Shown piece by piece: positions 10,653-19,002 of a DNA stretch of 43,954 nucleotides (the stretch's first letter is position 1; every line of letters starts with the position of its first letter). The DNA lies in assembly GCA_020201095.1 (NCBI GenBank), contig JAIVHM010000001.1, forward strand, positions 16,214 to 60,167. Reading direction: 5' to 3'. The notes beneath the pieces are model-generated. The model saw only the letters and a list, made by a program, of their open reading frames with translations. It was not told the origin of the DNA and did no database searches. Made by a program: the position numbers and the translations under genes. The DNA is from Halomonas sp. (GTDB lineage Bacteria; Pseudomonadota; Gammaproteobacteria; Pseudomonadales; Halomonadaceae).

Positions 10653-11024
10653 ATGAAACCAGGGCATACCGGCTTGACGCATTTAGCGCATTCGACGCGC
10701 TACTCATGGAAAGGATTGAAAGCGGCGTTCCTCAACGAAGCCGCGTTTCGTCAAGAGGTCACCATTACGGCCATTCTTCTGCCGTTTGCCTGGTGGATCG
10801 GCGAAGGGCCGGTGAGCTGGCTATTACTGATCGGCAGCTGTTTTTTTGTGTTGGTCGTTGAGTTGCTTAATAGTGCGATCGAAAACGTGGTGGACCGTAT
10901 TGGCACTGAACACCACGAACTCTCCGGGCGGGCCAAGGATATTGGCTCGGCTGCGGTGATGCTGTCGTTGATACTCGCCGGGCTCACCTGGGGGCTGTTA
11001 GGCTGGCAGAAATTCGTCGCCTAA
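10653..11024 (+). CDS. dgkA: Diacylglycerol kinase DgkA
   Basis: 123 residues, three membrane helices, GAGG upstream of the ATG. Signature stretches are NEAAFRQEV at the amphipathic N-terminus, VELLNSAIENVVDRI (the active-site helix with the conserved Glu and Asn) and SGRAKDIGSAAV. The enzyme phosphorylates diacylglycerol with ATP in the inner membrane, recycling the lipid left after osmoregulated glucan or lipid A modification. It lies 25 bases after dacB and may share its transcript. Confidence 0.96.
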   Translation: MKPGHTGLTHLAHSTRYSWKGLKAAFLNEAAFRQEVTITAILLPFAWWIGEGPVSWLLLIGSCFFVLVVELLNSAIENVVDRIGTEHHELSGRAKDIGSAAVMLSLILAGLTWGLLGWQKFVA

Positions 11025-11056
11025 CGTCAGACTTACTTCAGGGCAGCGAGGTCATT

Positions 11057-13935
11057 ATGCAACTTGATGAAGCGTTTTTACCCTTTGATACCTTACCCAA
11101 AGCGCTTCAGCCAGTGACGAAGCAAGCTTGGCAGCGTCTCTGTGAGGCGCTTTCCCAGGCCGACAACGTGGCCGATATGACCCGGCAACCTTGGCCGTCT
11201 GCAGATTGGTCATCGCTGTCCGCTGAACGCCGCAAGGCCCTGGTGCGGGTGCTTTCCATCTCGAGCTTTGCACTCGATACGTTGATCCGTTATCCCGACT
11301 GGCTGACGACACTTGACAGTGGCGGTGAGCTGGATGCCACGCCCGCCCGCGAAGACCAGATTGAACTGTTATCCAGCGCGCTGGAAAATGCCGACGACGA
11401 AGACGCCATGCAGCGGGCCATCCGCCGCTTCCGCCGGGCTCGCATGCTGGGCATTGTGTGGCGCGACCTCAACCGGCCACCAGGCTACTCCATGTGGGAT
11501 ACCGCTCGCGCGGTATCGCAGCTGGCAGAAATTTGTCTTGAAGCGGCGCTTGGCTGGCTTGAACAGTTTTATGCCCCGCGCTGGGGGCTGCCATCCCCCA
11601 CGCGCGACGGCGAACCGCAGCGGCTAGTGGTACTGGGTATGGGCAAGCTGGGGGCTGGAGAGCTCAACCTGTCCTCGGATATCGACCTTATTTTCGCGTT
11701 TGCCGAAAACGGCGAGACCCAGGGCGGCCGCAAGCCGCTTGAGCATCAGGAGTATTTCACCAAGTTGGGTCAGAAGCTCATCGCCGCGCTGGATTTCATG
11801 ACCGCGGACGGGTTTGTTTTCCGTGTGGACATGCGCCTTCGCCCGATGGGCGATGGCGGGCCGTTGGTGGGCAGTTTTGCGATGCTTTCCAGCTATTACC
11901 AGGATCAGGGTCGCGAGTGGGAGCGTTACGCGATGCTAAAAGCGCGCCCAGTCGCGGGGGATCTGGACGCAGGCGAGGAGCTCTTGTCGGGTCTGCGTCC
12001 TTTTGTGTACCGCAAGTATCTCGACTTTGGTGCCATTGAGTCGCTGCGCGAACTGAAAGCGATGATCAACCGCGAAGTGAAGCGCAAAGGCATGCAGCAA
12101 AATATCAAACTTGGCCCGGGCGGCATTCGCGAGGTTGAGTTTGTGGTGCTGGCGTTTCAATTGATTCGCGGCGGGAGGTGGTGGATGATCTGCTGCCTGA
12201 TTACGCCTTCCTTCGCGATATCGAGCACGTCCTGCAGGCTCTGGAAGACCGCCAGACGCAAACACTGCCCAGCGAAGAAACGGATCGTGAACGGGTTGCG
12301 TTTGCCATGGGGCACGATGACTGGCCAAGCCTTATCCACCAGCTGGATGAAGCGCGCGAACGTGTCCGTCAGCATTTCGACGCGGTGATTGCCGAGCCAG
12401 AAGACGAAGTAGAAAACGAAAGCGATGAGCAAACGCCGGGGCTTGAGCAGTGGCGACTGCTGTGGCGCGGTGAGCTGGAGCAGGACGAGGCCCTGGAACG
12501 CCTGGAGGAGGCCGGGTTCAAGGCACCTGACAAGACGCTCACTCAACTGTCTCGCCTGTATCATTCACGTCAGGTGCAGAGCATGCAGCGGATCGGCTTT
12601 GAGCGCCTGGATGCGTTAATGCCTCTGCTGCTAGATGCCCTGGCCGACAATGACACGCCGGACACGGCGCTTTTGCGCGTTCAGCCACTGATCGAATCGG
12701 TCTTGCGGCGCACGGCGTATCTGGCCCTGCTGCGCGAGAACCCCCACGCCCTGGAACATCTGATGCGGTTATGCGCGGCGAGCCCGTGGATCGCCGAACA
12801 GCTGGCGCGCTATCCCATTCTGCTCGATGAGCTGCTGACCCCCGATACCCTCTACACGCCAGCTGATAAAGCCCGCCTGGCCGATGAATTGCGTCAGGCG
12901 CTTAACCGGCTTCCCGAGGATGACGAAGAAGCGCAACTTGAGGCGCTACGGGTTTTCAAGCATGCCCAGATGCTGCACGTGGCTGCCTCGGATATCGTAG
13001 GCACCCGGCACTTGATGAAAGTAAGCGATTACTTAACCTATATCGCCGAGGTGATCCTGGATGCCGTGCTGGCGATGGCCTGGAAGCATCTTGCCGCCAA
13101 GCATGGCGTACCCAGCGGCTGTGATTCGCGGGAGCCAGCATTTTTGATCGTCGGCTACGGTAAGCTCGGGGGGATAGAACTGGGTTACGGGTCTGATCTG
13201 GACCTGGTGTTCCTCCACGATAGCGATGGTCAGGGCACTACCGATGGCCCGCGGCCCATTGATACGCCGGTATTTTTTACCCGCTTGGGCCAGCGAATTA
13301 TTCATTTGCTCACGGCGGTGACCCCAGCGGGCAGTCTTTACGAGGTCGACATGCGGCTAAGGCCTTCGGGTAATTCCGGCCTGTTGGTTACCTCGCTTGC
13401 CGCCTTTGCCGATTATCAGCGCCAGAACGCCTGGACCTGGGAGCACCAGGCGCTGGTGCGCGCGCGCGTGGTCGCGGGCAGCGCGTCGTTGGCCAGCAAT
13501 TTTGACCAGTTGCGCGGCGATATTCTGGGGGGCAAGCGGGATACGACTGCTTTGCGCGAAGAGGTGGTCAACATGCGTCAAAAAATGCGCGATCATCTTG
13601 CCACCAAAAGTGAGGGGGACAGCTTCAATCTCAAGCACGACGCCGGTGGTATGGTGGATATCGAGTTCCTTTGTCAATACGCGGTGTTAGCACTTGCTAA
13701 CCAGACACCGTCGCTGCTGACCTATAGCGATAACATTCGCATTTTAGAGGCTCTGGCAGAGAGTGGGCACTTACCCGAAGAAGAGGCGGAGCAGCTTCGC
13801 GATGCGTATCTTGCGTACCGGAGCGCGACGCATCGGGCTGCGTTGACCGGCGACAAAGCGGTGGGGTTTGCGGCCGACTACGCGGATCACCGGAGTATCG
13901 TCACGGCATTGTGGCAACGTTTTCTGGCGCCTTGA
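11057..13935 (+). pseudogene. glnE: Glutamine synthetase adenylyltransferase/deadenylase glnE, broken by a frameshifting deletion
   Basis: Two consecutive reading frames together make one GlnE. The first (from ATG 11057) carries the N-terminal nucleotidyltransferase domain with GMGKLGAGELN and Asp208/Asp210 in SSDIDL, and reads up to QLIRGG at about 12172, then turns into unrelated sequence ending at 12388. The second frame begins to match at about 12175 (EVVDDLLPDYAFLRDIEHVL, then DRQTQTLPSEE) and carries the C-terminal domain with GYGKLGGIELGYGSDLDLVF, ending at 13935. About 25 residues normally found between LIRGG and the AFLRDIEH region are absent, so the lesion looks like a loss of roughly 75-80 bases not divisible by three. 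GlnE sets glutamine synthetase activity by adding and removing AMP. Both catalytic halves are otherwise well preserved, so the break is recent or artefactual. Confidence 0.85.
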
Positions 13936-13988
13936 TGCAGGGAGTTGGATGGCGATAGCAGAGTGGCTAAGCAGCATGGAGGCGGGCG

Positions 13989-14882
13989 ATGATCGGTAAT
14001 ATCCTCGGTACCTTGCTGCCGGTTTTTTTAATTGCCGGCGCGGGTGCTGCTTACGGGCGCTTTCGCACGCCAGATATTCGCAGTTTAAACACCCTGAATA
14101 TGGAGCTGTTCGTCCCACTTCTGGTGTTTGCTGTGTTGGCCGACCGGCAAGCGCCGTTGGCCGATTATGCTTGGCTGGCAAGCGCGGCAGTGGCGGTAGT
14201 GCTTGGGTCTGGTTTGCTGTTATGGCCCATTGCCCACTGGCTGCGGTTAGATATAAAAACCTTCCTACCCCCGATGATGTTCAACAACTCTGGCAACATG
14301 GGCGTGCCCTTGCTGGTCCTGGCATTCGGTGAGCAGGCGCTTCCAGCGGCGGTTGTGGTGTTCATTGTAGAAATGCTGCTGCATTTTTCGGTCGGCCTCT
14401 ACATGCTCGATCCACGTACGTCGCTGTGGCGTTTGTTGCGCATGCCGATTGTCGCGGCAAGTCTGGCAGGGTTGGCCGTCAACGTCAGCGGGCTAGCGTT
14501 GCCGATGTGGCTGCTCGAGGCTATGAACATGCTGGGTGGGGTATGTATTCCGTTAATGCTGTTTGCGCTAGGGGTGCGGCTGCTGGAGATTGATTTCAGC
14601 GATTGGCGCACTGGCCTACTGGGCGCATTGCTTTGCCCGCTGTCGGGGCTCGTGATTGCGCTACCGCTGATTATTTGGTTACCGCTCAATAGCCTGCAGG
14701 CGGCGGTACTGCTGGTGTTTGCCGCCTTGCCGCCTGCCGTGCTGAATTATCTGGTCGCGGAACAGTACCGACTGTCGCCTCACAAAGTGGCGTCTATCGT
14801 GTTAATCGGCAACCTGGGTAGCTTGGTAGTGATGCCGCTAACCCTGGCCGCTGCCTTTATCTGGCTTCATGCCCCCCAATAA
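13989..14882 (+). CDS. AEC-family (auxin efflux carrier-like) transporter
   Basis: 297 residues in two repeats of five membrane helices, with GGAGG shortly before the ATG. Diagnostic features are the LNMELFVPLLVFAVL helix near residue 36, the broken helix with FNNSGNMGVPLLVLAFGE (about 98-115), and its counterpart IVLIGNLGSLVVMPL near the C-terminus. Members export or import small carboxylates such as malonate or malate, or amino acid-like compounds; bacterial substrates are rarely proven. It follows glnE by 53 bases on the same strand. Nothing unusual in length. Confidence 0.85.
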   Translation: MIGNILGTLLPVFLIAGAGAAYGRFRTPDIRSLNTLNMELFVPLLVFAVLADRQAPLADYAWLASAAVAVVLGSGLLLWPIAHWLRLDIKTFLPPMMFNNSGNMGVPLLVLAFGEQALPAAVVVFIVEMLLHFSVGLYMLDPRTSLWRLLRMPIVAASLAGLAVNVSGLALPMWLLEAMNMLGGVCIPLMLFALGVRLLEIDFSDWRTGLLGALLCPLSGLVIALPLIIWLPLNSLQAAVLLVFAALPPAVLNYLVAEQYRLSPHKVASIVLIGNLGSLVVMPLTLAAAFIWLHAPQ

Positions 14883-14933
14883 AGGCTATTTGTCACGAAA
14901 AGCATCTTGCGGCTGAAAAGGCAGTTTCAAAAT

Positions 14934-15308
14934 CTATCTGTCGCTATCGTCAGCTTTCTTTTCGGTTTCGCTTTTAATCTCGTACTGACCTTCAAGAACA
15001 TCTCGATGGCGCGCGCCAGAAGAGGGCTCAGCGTGGTTGCCACCAATATCTTGGGCCTGTTGTGCGCGCATTTGCTCCATACGCTTTTTCATCTTGTGGC
15101 GGACAAACGGCATCATGGCCCAGCCTACCAATAGGAAAAAAAGGCCCAGCACAACGCCGACTATCATCAGCGCACCAAACGCCAACCAAGTAAAAAGTAG
15201 CTTCAAACTCCCCATGACGCCATTGGGTTGGGTCTGGGTCGCCCGAGCGCGCCACTGGTGGGCGGCCTGCCAGGCAGCGTTACGTTGATCACGATTCATG
15301 TGGGGCAT
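14934..15308 (-). CDS. Unrecognised small membrane protein with charged tail
   Basis: 124 residues from the ATG at 15308, preceded by GGGAGGCTTTC; a longer in-frame start at 15365 lacks a ribosome site. The N-terminus is polar and Trp-rich (MNRDQRNAAWQAAHQW), residues about 33-68 form one long or two close membrane helices, and the rest is charged (RHKMKKRMEQMRAQQAQ, then Glu/Lys/Asp-rich). A short motif VLEGQYEIKSE near the end looks conserved-like. I do not recognise the family. It stands alone, divergent from the BCCT gene. Confidence 0.55.
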   Translation of the reverse strand: MPHMNRDQRNAAWQAAHQWRARATQTQPNGVMGSLKLLFTWLAFGALMIVGVVLGLFFLLVGWAMMPFVRHKMKKRMEQMRAQQAQDIGGNHAEPSSGARHRDVLEGQYEIKSETEKKADDSDR

Positions 15309-15468
15309 GAAAGCCTCCCTCGTTTGGTAACACAGCTTGGAACACACTTGTTGAGCAGAGTTCACCTAGCTTGGTGATAACGTTAAAGCCGCGTTGCATG
15401 CAGAGTGTTTGCGCAGGTGTTAGGCTTTCCGGCCCTAACGCATCAGTTCACTTTAACAGGGTTGTTAT

Positions 15469-16830
15469 ATGGCAAATCATGGAGGCAAGTCGGTGTTCAT
15501 CGCATCGACACTGATTATTTTCGGCTTGGTGGTTGTTGGCGCATCGTTTCCGGAAAGTTTTGGCAGTGCTGCTGAGTCAGCACTCGCGACGGTGACCGAG
15601 TTGTTCGGCTGGTTCTACCTATTTTCCGTGTTTGGCTTTGTGGTATTCCTGTTCGGCCTGGCGCTCAGTAAGTACGGAAAAGTGCGCCTGGGGCCTCAGG
15701 ATAGCCGACCCAACTATTCTTTCTTTTCCTGGATTAGCATGCTGCTGGCCGCCGGGTTCGGCGTGGGTCTGGTGTTCTATGGAATGGCCGAGCCGATGTT
15801 TCACTACATTGACCCGCCCTACGGAGATGTAAACGCAGAAACCGAAGCCTCGGCGCGCTATGCGATCCAATACAGCTATTTTAACTGGGGGATTCACCAG
15901 TGGGCGGCATTTTCTGTCGTCGGGTTGATCATTGCCTATTTTCAGTTTCGTAAGGGACAGGCGGGGCTAGTGTCGTCTGTACTATCATCGGTCACGGCAA
16001 AGCACCCAAAGATACGCCCCTATGCCTCATGGCTCGATGTGTTCGCCGTTGTGGCTACAGTCATGGGGGTGGCGACATCGCTGGGGCTGGGTGTGTTGCA
16101 GATGAACGGCGGGTTGAATGCCGTATTTGGCCTACCGGAAAATGGCTTTTGGCAGTTCGTCATTCTGTTTGTGATGTTTTGCGCCTACATGCTCTCCACC
16201 TGGTCGGGCCTTGATAAAGGCATCAAGCGTTTGTCGAACCTGAACATGATTCTGTGCATTGGCCTGATGCTATATGTGTGGATTGGGGTATTCGGCGGTG
16301 CCGCGCTCAATATGGAGATCGTCGGTGATGACATTGGCCTTGCCGCGGCGACTCAGGACAATATCACTGTGGCGTTGTTTGAAATGTTTGAACTGATGCC
16401 ATTCTCCGGTGTGCTGTCACTCATTGCCATCATGTTGATTTTTGTTTTCCTGGTGACATCCGCGGACTCAGCGTCTTACATCGTGGCGCAAATGACCGAT
16501 AATGGTTCTATCAATCCGCCACTTTACAAGCGGGTGTTGTGGGGTGTGCTGATTGCCGCGATCTGCTTTACCTTGATATTGGCGGGCGGGCTTACCGGTC
16601 TGCAATCGGCAGCGGTGCTGTCTGCGCTACCGTTTACCTTTATTCTCTACATGATGGTGATCGTGCTGGTGCGAGAATTGCGCGCCGATCGTAAAGCGAT
16701 GCTTACCCAGCTCTACCGTCGCCACGGTGAAACCCCTGTGGGGGCCGATGCCTTTGAAGCGGAAGAGCTAGGCGAAGAAGAGCGTTTGCGCCGTGCGCCC
16801 AACGTTGTGAACCGCCGCATTAATCACTAA
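15469..16830 (+). CDS. BCCT-family osmolyte transporter with a missing internal block
   Basis: 453 residues; relatives have about 500-540. The N-terminal half is normal: AAGFGVGLVFYGMAEPMFHY (residues 94-113), SYFNWGIHQWAAFSVVG (136-152) and STWSGLDKGIKRLSNLNM (243-260). The C-terminal half is also normal: VWIGVFGGAALN (270-281) and FLVTSADSAS. Between them, at residues about 266-271 (near base 16270), the end of one helix (ILCIGLML) runs directly into the start of another. In BetP-like transporters roughly 80-90 residues lie there, including the helix with WTIFYWAWW whose tryptophans hold the trimethylammonium substrate; no such motif exists here. The frame is kept. The protein is therefore probably not a working betaine or choline transporter unless the gap is an assembly error. 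The ribosome site is weak (CAGGG). Confidence 0.85.
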   Translation: MANHGGKSVFIASTLIIFGLVVVGASFPESFGSAAESALATVTELFGWFYLFSVFGFVVFLFGLALSKYGKVRLGPQDSRPNYSFFSWISMLLAAGFGVGLVFYGMAEPMFHYIDPPYGDVNAETEASARYAIQYSYFNWGIHQWAAFSVVGLIIAYFQFRKGQAGLVSSVLSSVTAKHPKIRPYASWLDVFAVVATVMGVATSLGLGVLQMNGGLNAVFGLPENGFWQFVILFVMFCAYMLSTWSGLDKGIKRLSNLNMILCIGLMLYVWIGVFGGAALNMEIVGDDIGLAAATQDNITVALFEMFELMPFSGVLSLIAIMLIFVFLVTSADSASYIVAQMTDNGSINPPLYKRVLWGVLIAAICFTLILAGGLTGLQSAAVLSALPFTFILYMMVIVLVRELRADRKAMLTQLYRRHGETPVGADAFEAEELGEEERLRRAPNVVNRRINH

Positions 16831-16856
16831 GGACATCCCATGAAGGGTAACGACTG

Positions 16857-17003
16857 ATGGTCAGGCAAACACGGCACGGTGCCACGCGGCGGCAGTCCAA
16901 AGGGGCTGTCTTCGATCGCTGGTTAGACCGTGCCGTGTGTGTCTCGGTTATAACGGCGCTGGTGGTCGGGCTTGCCGCTGTCATCGCACATTGGTGGTTG
17001 TGA
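16857..17003 (+). CDS. Small single-helix membrane protein coupled to the BCCT gene
   Basis: 48 residues: a basic N-terminus (MVRQTRHGATRRQSKG) and one membrane helix at about 27-45 (CVSVITALVVGLAAVIAHWW). Its ATG overlaps a TGA that ends a five-codon reading frame MKGND beginning at 16840, 9 bases after the BCCT stop; GAAGGG inside the mini-frame could serve as its ribosome site. No family recognised. Its position suggests a small partner of the BCCT transporter, but this is inference; it could also be non-coding. Confidence 0.5.
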   Translation: MVRQTRHGATRRQSKGAVFDRWLDRAVCVSVITALVVGLAAVIAHWWL

Positions 17004-17012
17004 GCCGGTCGT

Positions 17013-18278
17013 TCAAGCTGTCCGCGAATGGGTTTCGATGCGATTTCGTCCTTGCTGTTTGGCGTGATAAAGATGTTGGTCGGCCTGGTCTAGCAGTGCC
17101 TCTGCGCTGCTATTTGTGTGGACGGATGTGCTGGCGACACCCATGCTGGCAGTCAGATGAGCGTGCGTGCTCGAATAGGCATGAGGAATGGCCAGCGACA
17201 GCACTGCCTGTCGTAAGCGCTGAGCGACCTCCAGTGCGGCTTTTTCATCTCGATTGGGCAAGACGCAGACAAATTCCTCCCCACCATAGCGAGCCAACAG
17301 GTCATGGGTTGGATCGATGCAGTGATTTAGTACCTGTGCCACTGCCCGCAGGGTGTCATCACCCATGGCGTGGCCATAATGATCGTTAAATTCTTTAAAG
17401 TTATCGATATCGATAAAGATAACTGAGAACGGCTGGGCCTTTTGCTTGGCGCGCTTCCATTGCTGCTGATAGAACAGGTCAAAATGCCGCCGGTTGGCGA
17501 CGCCCGTCAGTCCATCAATATGCGACAGGTGGTGGAGCTGGTCGCGTTGCTCCAACCCTTGTTGAAAGGCCTGCAGCAAGTGGTCGAGGCTGTCGACCAA
17601 ATGCCCCAGCTCATCATGGCGATGACCCCGCAACTGGGGTTTTTTCCATTCGCCGGGGCGTTCAGGATCGGCATGCGCGATGGCGTCGTGGACTTTGAGC
17701 AGGGGGCGGGTAATAAAGTAATGGAAGAAAGCAATAATCAATAGGCTAAGGATAAAGGCTTCCATCACGCTGGTCCCAACGACCGATATACTTCGGTCAA
17801 GAAATTGCTGGGTCAGGCGTTGCTCATCAAGCCGAAGCTCGACCTCGCCAACTTCGGCTTCGGGTAAATCGGAAGCCACGTAATAGTTCAGCTGAATTTG
17901 GTAGTGCAGAATATCGCCAAACAGCCGTTGGCTTAACCAGCTCGCTTCAACTCCCTCGGTGGGTGCAAATTCTGCTAGCGGGCTGCCGAAATCGTCACGG
18001 ATGGCGACTTCGGCAATATCATTATCGCGGAATAACCCGTGGGCGATCTGGTGAGCCAGGTCAGGGTTTAGCTGAAAAGCGGCTTCGGCGGCAGCGCCAT
18101 TAACAATAGCCAGTTGTTGTTCAACACGCTGGGTAACATCCTGTCGCATCGACAAAGCGTGATTGAATAGCTCTATACAGCCAGCAATAACGCTGATCAA
18201 TATAGCCAGCAGCAAGGTTAGCAGCGCTTGCTTGGACGTTAGACTACCCGAGCGTAATGGTAGGGGTGTCTTATTCAT
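17013..18278 (-). CDS. Membrane-bound diguanylate cyclase (GGEEF) with periplasmic sensor loop
   Basis: 421 residues from the ATG at 18278 (MNKTPLPLRSG), preceded by GGAG. Membrane helices lie at about 18-36 and 170-189, enclosing a periplasmic domain of some 130 residues; then a HAMP-like linker, and a GGDEF domain (about 252-417) with DIDNFKEFND and the active-site loop ARYGGEEF (GGEEF at 332-336), so it should make c-di-GMP from GTP. The inhibitory I-site (RxxD five residues before the loop) is replaced by PTHD, so product inhibition is probably absent. The start overlaps the binding-protein gene behind it by eight bases, which indicates co-translation and suggests that the periplasmic proteins feed the signal. 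Confidence 0.9.
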   Translation of the reverse strand: MNKTPLPLRSGSLTSKQALLTLLLAILISVIAGCIELFNHALSMRQDVTQRVEQQLAIVNGAAAEAAFQLNPDLAHQIAHGLFRDNDIAEVAIRDDFGSPLAEFAPTEGVEASWLSQRLFGDILHYQIQLNYYVASDLPEAEVGEVELRLDEQRLTQQFLDRSISVVGTSVMEAFILSLLIIAFFHYFITRPLLKVHDAIAHADPERPGEWKKPQLRGHRHDELGHLVDSLDHLLQAFQQGLEQRDQLHHLSHIDGLTGVANRRHFDLFYQQQWKRAKQKAQPFSVIFIDIDNFKEFNDHYGHAMGDDTLRAVAQVLNHCIDPTHDLLARYGGEEFVCVLPNRDEKAALEVAQRLRQAVLSLAIPHAYSSTHAHLTASMGVASTSVHTNSSAEALLDQADQHLYHAKQQGRNRIETHSRTA

Positions 18279-19002
18279 GGCGGCGGGCTCCGTGTGCCTC
18301 GCCAAAGGGAGAGAGGTGGTGCTGAAGCCGCTTGATCAGGTCTTTGGACACGCTGGGGTTGCAGGCAAGATATAGCGGCGCACGATAGAACGTAAACAGG
18401 TGTTGCAGCGCGACGTTTTTCGCATTGGCCAGAAACTCGCCGGTGGCTTTGCCGGTGACGATGACATCGATGAGACCCGCGTTCAAGCGCGCCAGATTCT
18501 CGCGCTCATTGGGCGCGAGCAGAACGTCAATCCCTTGCGCTGCCACATGATTACCCACTGCATCTTCGCGAAAACTGCCCACGCGTAAGTTAGCCAGTTC
18601 TGGTATTGAACTTGCCTTGATATCGCGACCTGCAAGGCTGAACGCCGCCCATTCGTTGACGACTAGCGGCCCTGCCCAGCGAAAGAGAGCCTCGCGCTCT
18701 GTGGTGCGGGTGGTGGAGTAAACGCAGTGCTGGTCGCGCAGGCGCGCAGCGGTGTAGGCCCTAGCCCAGGGAAGCAACCGAAACTCCGCTTCAATATCCG
18801 CGGCACGCAGTCCCCTGCGGAGTACCTGGGTGGCGCTACCCATGATTTGTCCCTGTTCACTTGCGTAATTGAAGGGTGGGTAATCTTCGGTATTAATCGT
18901 CAATGGAGCGGCACTGAGTGGCTGACAAAGCGTCAACAACAATGTTCCAAGTAAAGATCGCCAGCGCGCCGCAATGCGTTGTAGTAGTGCTTTAGTCCGC
19001 AT
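18271..19002 (-). CDS. Periplasmic solute-binding protein, family 3-like (second of a pair)
   Basis: 243 residues from the ATG at 19002 (MRTKALLQRIAARW), which gives a signal peptide ending near QPLSA; a longer frame to 19137 overlaps the preceding gene without a signal. The mature protein opens with LTINTEDYPPFNY, the usual first strand and ligand loop of amino acid-type binding proteins (SBP_bac_3), and continues with WARAYTAARL, CVYSTTRTTEREALFRWAGP and IDVIVTGKATGEF. It shares the layout of the neighbour upstream (E-YPP-NY, the STTRT-RE-FRW-GP segment), so the two are paralogues. No ABC permease or ATPase gene is adjacent, so it likely acts in signalling rather than uptake. Confidence 0.82.
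   Translation of the reverse strand: MRTKALLQRIAARWRSLLGTLLLTLCQPLSAAPLTINTEDYPPFNYASEQGQIMGSATQVLRRGLRAADIEAEFRLLPWARAYTAARLRDQHCVYSTTRTTEREALFRWAGPLVVNEWAAFSLAGRDIKASSIPELANLRVGSFREDAVGNHVAAQGIDVLLAPNERENLARLNAGLIDVIVTGKATGEFLANAKNVALQHLFTFYRAPLYLACNPSVSKDLIKRLQHHLSPFGEAHGARRHE

Noticed and set aside
12178-13935. The second half of glnE as an independent gene
   Set aside because: It begins in the middle of a known domain junction without a ribosome site and completes the GlnE sequence of the preceding frame.
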